Source: Elymus sibiricus (taxonomy: Eukaryota; Streptophyta; Magnoliopsida; Poales; Poaceae). Taken from it: a stretch of DNA of 64,000 nt. The DNA lies in NCBI GenBank assembly GCA_039707655.1, contig CM077665.1, positions 84,383,954 to 84,447,953 of the forward strand. Direction: 5' to 3'. The translations under genes were made by a program, and so were the position numbers. Below the pieces are notes generated by a model. The model saw only the letters and a program-made list of their open reading frames with translations. It had not been told where the DNA came from and did not search any database. Shown piece after piece: positions 54,480-64,000 of the stretch; the first letter of the stretch is position 1; each line of letters opens with the position of its first letter.

Positions 54480-55733
54480 TTTGACAGCCATGGATCGTTG
54501 GCGTGGCGCTATAGATTTGGGACGTCCATGCTATAGCGGCACAGGAATTGAAGGTCGGCTACACTTGAAGGATCAACTGTATGCTCTCTTTTTCCCCTAT
54601 CCATGATTTACGACTGTATTATGTTCGTCCAATTTGGGAGTAATTTTTGCCCCAACTCGTTTGGAATCAGTGGCACTGGGAATACAAATATAATGTGCTC
54701 CAAATTGATGTATGAACTATAGTTATAAGGGTAAAAAGGTTATCCTTAGTTGCAATAGCAAGATGGGAAAATAGATTAACGATGTGCTCTCTTTTCTTAT
54801 CTTTCATATTTGCATGTAGCTGTGCCAACTGAAGAAAAACGTTTCCACGTAGTTGGTAGTATAAATTAGTAACAGCAAGTTGTGGTTCAGATTGATAGTA
54901 AATTATTTGCTACATATCTGTTGTGATTCATTCTGCTCATCTTAGATCGGAAGTGCTTTTATTTAACGTCCAACTAAACCGTAGGAAATAGTTACTAGTT
55001 GTCATGTTTATGAATGCCTCATTGACACCCAGGTAATATGTGATTCATTCTGAAATTCATGTTTTTCAAGGAAGAAACTTTATGTGCATTGATCTTATAA
55101 TGAATTGCTTGTAGGAGGTCCCTGGAATGCGTTTTCACATCATTTGCAACCTCCCTGAAGCAAAACCAAAGCATGTTCTTCTGTTAGAAAATAAAGTTAA
55201 TTTTAGAGTTTAAAAACCAAAGCATGCAACCTCCTTGAAGCGAAACCAAATCATATCAAACAGTACATTATTGTAGGTTGTCTTGAAAGATGAAGTAGAT
55301 GTCGAACCTAACGTTCAGGCCTATGTTCTTGAACATTTTGAAAATATGAAATGTTGTCCCTTTTCCTGTCTTTTTGTTAAAACTTTAGAAGTTGTTCCTT
55401 CTCCTGTTAGCATGTGGCATTGCTGGTGTGAATGGTTTAATAATATCTTATTGCATGTTTCTTTAGTCTGGCAAACTTCCTTTGGTAATGGAGACGGTTT
55501 ATCTTCAGTGTGAAGCAACAAATCTGATTGAAAAGAGTAGCCAACAAACAACCAGTAAATCAGAGCCCAAAATTCCATTAATTGGAATCAAGGTAAAATA
55601 TCAGGAGAAGTCATTTGCGACAAATAATGATGGTATACAAAAAATTGAAAGTTATCATACTGTTCTGCAAGTAGATTACTCTGGGTTTTGAATAATGTTA
55701 AGTAGACAGTGTACTTACAATGTCCAACTGAAC
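54480..55733 (+). other. Possible exon remnants of an unidentified gene
   Basis: Several short plus-strand segments look exon-like, with acceptor and donor sites. One follows a TTGTAG acceptor near 55113 (EVPGMRFHIICNLPEAKPK). One follows ATTGTAG near 55275 (VVLKDEVDVEPNVQAYVLEH). One lies from about 55467 to 55592, between TTTCTTTAG and GTAAAA (SGKLPLVMETVYLQCEATNL). I do not recognise the protein. A captured or decayed host gene fragment is possible; chance is not excluded. The Angela-like LTR cuts it at 55734. Confidence 0.3.
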
Positions 55734-57499
55734 TATTGGGGAACGTTGCATGGGAAACAAAAAAATTCCTACGCACACGCAAGATCTATCCATGGAGATT
55801 AACAGCTACGAGAGGGGGAGTGCATCTACATGCCCTTGTAGATCGCTAAGCGGGAAGCGTTAAGAAACGCGATTGGTGTAGTCGAACGTCTTCGTGATCC
55901 AATCACGATCCGTCCCGCGATCCAATCTTGATCCGTTCCGATCTAGCGCCGAACGGACGGCACCTACGCGTTCAGCACACGTACATCTCTATGACGTCTC
56001 CGCCTCCTTGATCCAGCAAGCGAGGGCGGAGAGGTAGATGAGATCTCCGGTAGCACGACGGCGTGGTGGCGGTGGTGGTGGAGCTGATCCGGCAAGGCTT
56101 CGGCAAGCGCCACCGAATCAATCTAGAGGAGAAAGCAATCTAGAGGGAGGGAGAGAGGGCTGCGATGTGGCTTGGGTGCGGCTGCCCTCCTCCCTCTCTC
56201 ATATATATAGGGGCAAGGGGATGTGCCGGCCGCCCTAGGGTTTCCCTAGGGTTGGTCGCGGCGGCCGGGGGGGCTGCCTTGGCCCGCGACGCAAGGGGGC
56301 GGCGGCCACCCCAGGGCTAGCCCCTGCCCTCGGCCGCATGGGCCCTTGGGAGGCGGGGCGCCCAGCCCACCAGGGGCTGGTGCGCCTCTCTCTTAGCCCA
56401 TGGGGCCCTCCGGGGCAGATGGCCCTCCCTGGTGGACCCCCGAAACTCCTTCCGGCACTCCCGATGGAATCCGGCAAACCCCAAAACCATTCCGGTTCCC
56501 GAATATCACTTTCCTATATATCAATATTTACCTTCGGAGCATTCCGGAACTCCTCATGATGTCCGGGATCTCATCCGGGACTCCGAACAACCTTCGGTCA
56601 CCAACACATACATCTCAACAATACCAAATCGTCACCGAACGTTAAGTGTGCAGACCCTGCGGGTTCAAGAACTATGTTGACATGACCGAGACACTCTCCG
56701 GTCAATAACCAATAGCAGGACCTGGATGCCCATATTGGCTCCTACATATTCTACGAAGATCTTTATCGGTCGAACCACAATGTCAATGATTCAGTCAATC
56801 CCGTATACAGTTCCCTTTGTCTGTCGGTATGTTACTTGCCCAAGATTCGATCGTCGGTATCTCCATACCTAGTTCAATCTTGTCATCGGCAAGTCTCTTT
56901 ACTCGTTCCGTAATATAAGATCCCGTGACTAACCCCTTAGTCACATTGCTTGAAAGCGTCTTGTGATGTTGTATTACCGAGTGGGCCCAGAGATACCTCT
57001 CCGTCATACGGAGTGACAAATCCCAGTCTCGATTCACGCCAACCCAACAGACACCCTCGGGGATACCTGTAGAGAACCTTTATAGTCACCCACTTATGTT
57101 GCAACGTTTGATACACACAAGGCACTCCTTCGGTGTCCGGGAGTTGCATGATCTCATGGTCATAGGAACAGATACTTGACATGGATAAAGTAGTAGCAAT
57201 AAACTAACACGATCAGATGCTATGCTTACGGTTGGGTCTTGTCCATCACATCATTCTTCAAATGATGTGATCCCATTATCAAATGACAACTCATGTCCAT
57301 GGTCTGGAAACCTTAACCATCTTTGATCAACGAGCTAGTCTAGTAGAGGCTCACTAGGGACACAGTGTTGTCTATGTACCCACACATGTATCTGAGTTTC
57401 CAATCAATACAATTATAGCATGGATAATAAACAATTATCATGAACAAAGAAATATGATAATAACTATTTTATTATTGCATGTAGGGCATATTTCCAACA
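55734..57499 (-). repeat. 3' LTR, Angela/BARE-1 type
   Basis: The minus strand starts TGTTGGAAATATGCCCTAC at 57499 and ends CCCCAATA at 55734, where relatives end CCCCAACA. A TATA box, CTATATATAT, lies at 56201-56210 on the minus strand. The possible duplication TGAAC (55729-55733) has no partner in the window. Confidence 0.88.
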
Positions 57500-57512
57500 G
57501 TCTCCCACTTGG
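57500..57512 (-). other. Polypurine tract of the Angela-like element
   Basis: The minus strand reads CCAAGTGGGAGAC, directly before the LTR. AAGTGGGAGA is the usual form in this group. Confidence 0.75.
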
Positions 57513-57549
57513 ACTAGAGTTAATGATCTAGTTCACATCGCTATGTGAT

Positions 57550-58200
57550 TTACATTGTAATGAATCTAACACCCATAGAGTTCTGGTGATGATCATGTTT
57601 TGCCCGTGGAAGAGGCTTAGTCAATGGGTCTGCAACATTCAGATCCGTGTGTACTTTGCAAATATTTATGTCCTCCTCCTTGATGTAATCGCGGATGGAA
57701 TTGAAACGGCGCTTTTTATGTCTGGTCCTTTTGTGAAACCTAGGCTCATTGGCTAGAGCAATGGCGCCAGTGTTGTCATAGAAGAGGGACATTGGGTTCA
57801 GTGCACTGGGCACAACTCCAAGATCCGTCATGAACTGCTTCATCCAGACACCTTCTTTCGCTGCTTTTGAAGCAGCTATGTACTCCGCTTCACATGTAGA
57901 ATCTGCTACCATGCTTTGCTTGGAACTGCACCAGCTTACTGCTCCACCGTTCAGAATAAATACGTATCTGGTTTGAGACTTAGAGTCATCCGGATCTATG
58001 TCAAAGCTAGCATCGACGTAACCCTTTACAACGAGCTCTTGATCACCTCCATAAACGGGAAACATTTCCTTAGAACTTTTCAGGTACTTAAGGATATTTT
58101 TGACCGTTGTCCAGTGCTCCACTCCAGGATCACTTTGAAACCTCCCTTCCATACTTATGGCGAGGCTGACATCTGGTCTAGTGCACAGCATCGCATACAT
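57550..58200 (-). pseudogene. pol: Copia RNase H (pol C-terminus)
   Basis: The 216-residue frame matches the end of Copia pol. It starts with the RT connection (MYAMLCTRPDVSLAISM). RNase H motifs are present: GYVDASFDIDPDDSKSQTRY, SWCSSKQSMVADSTCEAEYI, LFYDNTGAIALANEP and HKRTRHKKRRFNSIRDYI. LNVADPLTKPLPRAKHD closes the domain. The catalytic Asp/Glu set appears present. It is separated from the RT part by a one-base loss near 58205-58230, so it could not be made as part of pol. Confidence 0.82.
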
Positions 58201-58208
58201 AATAGAGC

Positions 58209-58606
58209 CTATGGTTGAAGCATAGGGGATACACTCATATTTTCTCTATCCTCTGTAGTCGCCGGGCATTGAGTCTTACTCAACTTCACACCTTGTAAGA
58301 CAGGCAAGAACCCCTTCTTGGACTGATCCATTTTGAACTTCTTCAAAACCTTATAAAGATATGTGCTTTGTGAAAGTCCTATTAAGCATCTCGATCTATC
58401 TATATAGATCTTGATGCCCAATATGTAAGCAGCTTCTCCAAGGTCTTTCATTGAAAAACTCTTATTCAAATATATCTTCACGCTTTCTAAAAGTTCTATA
58501 TTGTTTCCAATCAGCAATATGCCATCCACATATAATATTAGAAATGATATAGAGCTCTCACTCACTTTCGTGTAAATACAAGCTTCTCCATAAAATTGTA
58601 TGAACC
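58209..58606 (-). pseudogene. pol: Copia reverse transcriptase fragment with altered active site
   Basis: This is the C-terminal part of RT. It holds the catalytic box as LYVDGILLIGNN, where the family has YVDD: the second catalytic Asp is Gly. KDLGEAAYILGIKIY and the following CLIGLSQSTYLYKVLKKFKM are typical Copia motifs. The frame breaks at its 3' end (a single T missing near 58225), and its upstream part is cut off by the Gypsy LTR at 58607. Confidence 0.82.
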
Positions 58607-60268
58607 TCATACATCTCCAACATATCGATAATTTATGAAGTATTCATGCCATGATTGCCTATGTTTACAATACTTTTATATGGTTTTGATGCACTTTACA
58701 GGATTTATTTATAACTAACCCGGACTGACGCTATTTTCAACAGAACTACCGTGGTGTTGTTTTTTGTGCAGAAATCAAAGTGCTCCAAATGCAACGAAAC
58801 TTTTTGACGATTTTTTTGGGACAAAAGAGGCACTAGAAGCTTCGTTGGAGGGCCAGAAGAACCACGAGGTGGGCACACCCCACCAGGGCGTGCTCTGGTG
58901 TCTTGTGGTCCACTCGTGGCCCATCTTCTCGTCAAACTGACGCCCAAAAATCCTATATATTCAGAAACCACCAGAAATAACCCTAGATTAGAAGTTTCGC
59001 CGCCGCAACTCTCTGTATCGGCGAAAACCAATCTGGAGGCATTCCAGTACCCTGTCGGAGAGGGTAGATCATCTCTGGTGGCCATCTTCATCATCCCAGC
59101 GGAGGCCATGACGAGGAGGGAGTAGTCCACCCTCGGGGCTGAGGGTATGTACCAGTAGCTATGTGTTCAATCTCTCTCTCTCTCGTGTTCTTGAGATGTC
59201 ACGATCTTGATGTATCACGGGCTTTGTTAATATAGTTGGATCATATGATGTTATTCCCTTGCTATCATGTTGTGATGAATTGGATCTTCCCCTTTGAGAT
59301 ATCGTTATGTTGGATTGAATATTGGATTTGAGAACACTTGATATATATCTTGCATATGGATACCCGTGGTGACAATGGGGTGTTCTATTGATTCACTTGA
59401 TGTATGTTTTGGTACTCAACTTGCGGATTCCCGAGGTGACATTGGGGTAATCTATGCATAGGGGTTGATACACGTCCTTGTCCTACGTTCTCCGATAGAA
59501 ATCTTGGGGCACTCTTTGAGGTTCTTTATGTTGGATTGAGTATTATGAATCTGAAATTGTTTGATGCGTATCGTAAAATTAACTCATGGATACTTGTGGT
59601 GACATTGGAGTATTTAGGTGACATTAGAGTTGGTTGATGCGTATCATATGGTGTTATTTTAGTACGAACTCTAGAAAGATTGATCGGAAAGGATAACTTG
59701 GTGTTATTTTAGTACGAACTCTTGGATAGATCGATCGGAAAGGATAAATTTAAGGTGGTTTCGTACCCTACAAACAATTTCTTCTTATGTTCTCCGCTAG
59801 ATAAGAACTTTGGAGTGATTCTTCGTTGCACCTTGAGGGGTGGTTATGTGATCCAATTATATTAGCATTGTTGAGAGATTGCACTAGTGAAAGTACGGAC
59901 CCTAGGCCTTGTTTTCAAGCATTGCAATACCATTTGTGCTCACTTTTGTTACTTGCTACCTTGCTGTTTTTATATTTTCAGATTACAAAAACCTTTATCT
60001 ACCATCCATATTGCACTTGTATCACCATCTCTTCGCCGAACTAGTGCACCTATACAATTTGCCATTGTATTGGGTGTGTTGGGGACACAAGAGATTTCTT
60101 GTATTTGATTGCAGGGTTGTTTGAGAGAGACCATCTTCATCCTACACCCTCCCACGGATTGATAAACCTTAGGTCATCCACTTGAGGGAAAATTGCTACT
60201 GTCCTACAAAACTCTGCGCTTGGAGGCCCAACAAAGTCTACAAGAATAAAGTTGCGTAGTAGACATCA
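58607..60268 (+). repeat. 5' LTR of the Gypsy element
   Basis: The 1662-bp LTR starts TCATACATCTCC (TG changed to TC) and ends AGACATCA. A GGGCGTGCTC string (58886-58895) stands where related LTRs have GGGCGCGCCC. A TATATAT-type box lies near 58955. The bases GAACC (58602-58606) would be the target duplication. Confidence 0.8.
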
Positions 60269-60278
60269 AGCTCTTTTC

Positions 60279-60296
60279 TGGCGCCGTTGCCGGGGA
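60279..60296 (+). other. Primer binding site, tRNA-Asp type
   Basis: TGGCGCCGTTGCCGGGGA lies 10 bases after the LTR end, identical to the PBS at 12238-12255. Confidence 0.85.
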
Positions 60297-60393
60297 GGTG
60301 AGTGTTTGAAGGTATATCTTTAGATCTTGCAATTAAATCTTTTAGTTTCTTGTTTTTCACTAGTTTGGCTTTTATAAAACAAAACTACAAAAA

Positions 60394-61171
60394 ATGGAGT
60401 TTGGGTTGCATCATTTGTTTCGTCTTTATAATGTTTTTCGTGAAAATAAGGATTCAGAAAATTGTGCTCAATTGGTAGAGGAATAAATTATAAAAATAGT
60501 TGATGATAATTCCTTGAATGATGAGCATGATTGCAATGTTGCTAGTATGAATTCTCTGAATATCCATGATGCTAATGATATGCAAAGCCACAAGCTTGGG
60601 GATGCTATGTTTGATGAAGATTATATTTTTAGTCCCCCATGTTTTGATGAGCAAATTTATGATGATGATGGCATGCCTCGATCATTATGGTGATGACATG
60701 TATGCTATAAAGAGTGATAGTAACCTTGAAACTTGTCATCATGATTTTAATGTTCAATTTGGTTATGCCAATCAAGTGCCTCATGATAGTTATTTTGTTG
60801 AGTTTGCTCCCACTACTATGAATGAGAAGAAAATTGCTTATGTGGAGAGTAATGAAAATTTTATGCTTGTGCATCATGAAAATAATGCTTTATGTGATAG
60901 TTATATTGTGGAATTCCTTCATGATGCTACTGAAAATTATTATGATGGAGGAACATATGCTTGTAGGAATTGCAATAATATTAAGTTTCCTCTCTATGTG
61001 TTCAAAGTTTTAAAGTTATGCTTGTTTTGCCTTCCTATGCTAGTTGATTCTTGCTCCCATAAATTGTTTGCTCACAAAATCCCTATGCATAGGAAGTGGG
61101 TTAGACTTAAATTTGCTTGCCTTGTGATCCATGATGCTCTCTTGCATGTTTCAATTACTATTCCTATGTGA
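60394..61171 (+). pseudogene. Retroelement ORF of unknown function, broken
   Basis: A frame starts MEFGLHHLFRLYNVF at 60394, meets an in-frame TAA at 60484-60486 (probably a former CAA), and continues in the same frame to about 60680. After a one-base shift near 60677-60685 it goes on as DHYGDDMYAIKSDSNLETCH to the stop at 61171. In all it is about 258 codons, acidic and rich in Asp, His and Asn, with a Cys-containing C-terminal part (GTYACRNCNNIKF, KLCLFCLPMLVDSCSHKLF). It has no gag domain, zinc knuckle of the CCHC spacing, or protease motif that I recognise. It occupies the gag position after the PBS. The AAGCTTGGGGATGC string at 60590-60603 is part of its coding sequence (KLGDA). Confidence 0.6.
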
Positions 61172-61629
61172 GCATCATTGAAATCATCATGCCTAGCTAA
61201 AAGGCATTAAAGAAAAGCACTTGTGGGGAGACAACCCAACAATTTTCCTTTCTGTATTTGTGTGTTCACATGATTAAGCTACTGTAGTAATCATGTTTAG
61301 TGTCTTTTATTTCATTAAAGTGCCAAGTAAAGCCTTTGGGATGACTCACAAGATGAGTAGAATTGATGCTGAACCAAAACAATAACTTTTGACTCTAGTA
61401 CAGGAATTTTTGTTTTTTACTGGAGCGTGATATTGATCTTAAATTTTTACACAGTCTTGATATACAAAGTCTTCAGTTTTTTCTAATTTTTCAGAATTTT
61501 TAGAGACAGGGAAGTATGGATATACTATAGATCTTCACAGACTGTTCTGTTTTTGACATATTCTGTTTTGCATGCATAGTTTGCTTGTTTTAGTGTTTCC
61601 ATAGCTTATATTTAGTGATATAAATTATG
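61172..61629 (+). other. Noncoding stretch shared with the coding-free Gypsy element
   Basis: The sequence from CATGCCTAGCTAAAAGGC onward matches 13563-13990 closely, including GATGACTCACAAGATGAGT. No gene is seen. Confidence 0.7.
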
Positions 61630-63090
61630 TGTAGCGACCCGACCAGAAATGGTCAAGCCTCTGTGTGTTCTGTGCCAGTGCCATCCCTGGATCAGTATGC
61701 TGGCACACACATAGTACATCAATGTATATATCAAAGTTCAATCACATGTAAATAACATAAAACTGATATATACCTTAAAATCTCAGCGGAAATAGTCAAC
61801 GGGAGTGGAATCCCAATAAACACCAACGGCGGGTTGAGTGCAGACCGTAATCCTGAATCGTACTCTTACTCGTCGTAGAAAAGTATCTGCAACATGAGAC
61901 GTTGCAGCCGTGTAGGTCAGCATATTGAATATGCGGGCAAGTCACAAAATAGAGGGGTGAAAATATCATCTATACTATATGCATATATGACAGGTGGGGC
62001 TGTAAATTTAAGTTTTGTGTATAGCAAATTTTTCCTACAACAAGAGAGGGGTAAAGCAAAATTATTACTACAATGTTGGTTTTTTAATGAGATGGTTCCT
62101 TCAACCAATTCTCATACCCAAGTTAACAATAACACCCACATCATTGATATTATTTGTGTCGAGAGTTCCTGATAGTTTCAGTTCCTTTGGCTCAAGTTGT
62201 CCGTAGCCGTGGAAACGGCTGATCGATTAGGTTTGGTACTCTGTAGAGTTTTGCACACGTTCCCCACAAGATTTGATCGCCTCCGTTGAAGTCCTCGCAC
62301 TTCAAGGTGTTTGAGAACCAGACGATCAAAACATGGTCTTTCAAAGGGTTCCTCTGAGCCACTGTTGGTGCCCATCCAATCCTACCGTTCTTCTACATCT
62401 CGTAGCACCGCCCGTCTAGAGTCACCACGATGTCCAACCAAGCCAGAGCCCATAATGGCTTGTGGCTGTGCAGGTAAGCCTCGGGTCTTGAAGTATCCAT
62501 CCATCTCTTTGTGCCTGGGTCGACCTTTCCGCGTGAATACTGGCACTTCTCCAGCAACACCTAGTCTAACCACTGGTTTCTCCAGGGCGCCGTTCAACCA
62601 ACATCCACCCAGAGGTGTATTGCATCATGAGGTCTTGAAAAATAATTCTTGAAGTCTTGAGGTCTTCATCATAAATTAATACTCACAACTCTCATGATAA
62701 ACACTCAACCAAAACCCTGTCTACTAAAAGCATAGCAAAATAAAAATAACGTCCCTGGCCAAAGTAAAAAGGGTTTATGGGTGCCTACCACATGATACTA
62801 CTCAAGAACCAAGTTTCCAAGTACCTACTTTGCATGCAATGGTAGATAAGGTTGAACTAATGCAATAAAAACCATAGGTAAAACATGATCAATGTGAACT
62901 TGCCTGGTGAGGTTGATGAAGATAATATCGCTCTCAGAAAATAACTTGATAGAACTATTCGTCACTCTCCGATGAAATCTATACAATCAAACATTGCAAT
63001 CATAAGCAAACACTTCTAGCAATCAATACTATCAATCAAAAAGCAACACAAAAACCAAACACAAAAGAGGAACAGAATAGGAAGTGTTCA
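61630..63090 (+). mobile_element. LTR-like start TGTAGCGACCC, plus strand, right end unclear
   Basis: TGTAGCGACCCGACC begins at 61630, abruptly after Gypsy noncoding DNA. TTATG (61625-61629) would be the duplication. No ORF is seen to about 63090, where coding-like sequence with another base composition starts. No PBS was found at that edge, so either the LTR is followed by a deletion or the PBS is of a type I do not recognise. Confidence 0.5.
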
Positions 63091-63099
63091 CCTGTACTG

Positions 63100-63440
63100 G
63101 TGTATAATCAAGAACTGGAGCATTACATCAAGAACCTTCAAATGGACCTTCTCTCAGAATTATTTGAGAACGAAGCACTTCGTGAGGACCTCAAGGCTGA
63201 GAAGCTGAAGGTAGCCAATCTAAAGAAAGACGATCCCGAGATTCAGAAGCTTCTTCAAGACTTGAAGAACAGTCAGGCCATGGCACATGCTGGAGATGTT
63301 GAAATCTAGAAGCTCAAGAACCAACTCCTGGAACTACAGGGATGACATCAGAAACTCTGTGTCAACAGGGATAATCTGCGGAAGAACTTGAGAAGATGAA
63401 GCATGACCAGAAGAAGCCCACTAACGATGAAGACATGGAA
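63100..63440 (+). pseudogene. Coiled-coil ORF upstream of gag, broken
   Basis: The frame MYNQELEHYIKNLQMDLLSE runs to a TAG at 63307-63309. In-frame sense seems to go on after it (KLKNQLLELQ) and then shifts. The sequence has a clear heptad pattern (LREDLKAEKLKVANLKKDD) and is Leu/Glu/Lys-rich. It lies about 230 bases before gag. It could be an N-terminal or leader ORF of the same element. The protein is not recognised. Confidence 0.45.
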
Positions 63441-63674
63441 TAAACTAGCTTAGTAGTAGTCCCACCATGAGAGAAATAAAGATGAACGTTTTTGCGATTT
63501 GTGTGATTGACCATACCAACCTTATGTGGGTGGCGATACTATAGTATTGATTGAACTTTATGAATGTGTGGGCTTGAGTTTGATTGTTTGTGCCTTTGAG
63601 ATACTGTTATAGTATGTATCCATTTCCCTCTCTCTCTCTTACCCATCTCATCCCCAAAACCTTGGACCCAATAG
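63441..63674 (+). other. Spacer before gag, no gene seen
   Basis: It contains a CT repeat (63630-63642) and nothing recognisable as a gene. Confidence 0.4.
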
Positions 63675-64000
63675 ATGATGAATGAAGATAGACTCGTGTT
63701 TTCTGGATCGATGACTCACATGGAGACGGAACAATGGATTCAGAACATGGAGGATCACCTGAGGAATAACTTTGTGGCAAGGAAAGAGATGGTCCAGTAT
63801 GCTCTTCGGTACTTTACAGAAGGTGCCGCAATTTGGTGGAAAATGCATGAAGCTACCCATGAGAGGCAAGGAGAAATCACTTGGGAAGAATTCAAGATGA
63901 CTCTGCAAAAATCTCATGTTGTCACCAACACCCAAAAGCCCCGTTGCAAAGATGAGAAGATTTGTGCATGCAAGATATGTGGAGAGATAGGACACACCCA
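63675..64000 (+). CDS. gag: Gag of a Gypsy element, runs off the window
   Basis: The frame from ATG at 63675 is open to the last base (108 codons). It opens MMNEDRLVFSGSMTHMETEQ, then WIQNMEDHLRNNFVARKEMV, EGAAIWWKMHEATH and ITWEEFKMTLQ, the core of a Gypsy retrotransposon gag. After only about 20 more residues comes CACKICGEIGHT, the first half of a CCHC zinc knuckle. In relatives the gag core and knuckle are usually much further apart, so an in-frame internal deletion is likely. The strand agrees with the LTR at 61630. Confidence 0.7.
   Translation, partial: MMNEDRLVFSGSMTHMETEQWIQNMEDHLRNNFVARKEMVQYALRYFTEGAAIWWKMHEATHERQGEITWEEFKMTLQKSHVVTNTQKPRCKDEKICACKICGEIGHT

Larger units (their letters stand above)
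55734..58606 (-). mobile_element. Angela/BARE-1-like Copia element, 3' part
   Basis: In minus orientation: RT fragment (58606-58209), RNase H (58200-57550), PPT (57512-57500) and 3' LTR (57499-55734). A Gypsy LTR inserted into the RT at 58607, and the rest of the element lies outside the window or is lost. The LTR start TGTTGGAAATATGCCC and the length of 1766 bp fit the very common Angela/WIS/BARE-1 group. Confidence 0.88.
58607..61629 (+). mobile_element. Gypsy element, 5' part: LTR, PBS and unknown ORF
   Basis: LTR 58607-60268, tRNA-Asp-type PBS, a broken ORF of unknown function (60394-61171) and 3' noncoding sequence up to another LTR at 61630. The noncoding part 61180-61620 matches 13555-13990 of the coding-free element, so both belong to related families. 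The 3' LTR is not in the window. Confidence 0.8.

Overview
This window looks like an intergenic block from a large grass genome of the wheat, Aegilops or barley type. Almost all of it is nested LTR retrotransposon sequence plus one CACTA DNA transposon. The evidence is LTRs starting TGATACGTCTCC, a BARE-1/Angela-type Copia LTR, primer binding sites matching tRNA-Asp and initiator tRNA-Met, and CACTA termini with TTTGCCGTC subterminal repeats. I found no intact host gene, rRNA, tRNA or CRISPR array. Family names are given as likenesses, because no database could be searched.

Layout. (1) 1-1471: end of an LTR, initiator-Met PBS and leader of a plus-strand retrotransposon. (2) 1472-3036: orphan Gypsy LTR, minus. 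(3) 3037-19215: Sirevirus-like Copia element, minus, with gag and an env-like ORF but no pol. Its 5' LTR is split by (4) 10705-18346, a complete coding-free Gypsy element, plus, TSD GTGGT. (5) 19216-24468: very long LTR-like sequence, minus, cut by element 3. (6) 24469-39063: right part of an Athila-like Gypsy element, plus, with a broken gag-PR, an ATHILA-type ORF and a 3' LTR. It is interrupted by (7) 27428-35673, a complete gag-PR-only Gypsy element, minus, TSD GTGTC. (8) 39064-41279: pol of another Athila-like element, minus, with RT and RNase H. (9) 41280 to about 49020: CACTA transposon, plus, with a frameshifted transposase gene and an apparently intact eight-exon second gene; its right end was not found. 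(10) About 49021-52060: long LTR-like sequence, minus. (11) 52061-55733: mixed sequence with no clear TE identity over much of it and some exon-like pieces. (12) 55734-58606: 3' part of an Angela/BARE-1-like Copia element, minus. (13) 58607-61629: 5' LTR and an unknown ORF of a Gypsy element, plus. (14) 61630-64000: start of another element, plus, with a gag that runs off the window.

How the parts work together. Most elements here are defective or non-autonomous. They keep cis signals (LTRs, PBS, PPT) and sometimes gag, and would depend on pol enzymes supplied elsewhere. Three regulatory patterns stand out. Short palindromes occur in pairs 21-23 bp apart in the Sirevirus-like LTR, inside that element, and in the leader of an unrelated element. 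LTR-like promoter modules lie inside two elements, directly upstream of the env-like or ATHILA ORF. A GGGCGCGCCC palindrome sits about 50-65 bp upstream of the TATA box in several Gypsy LTRs.
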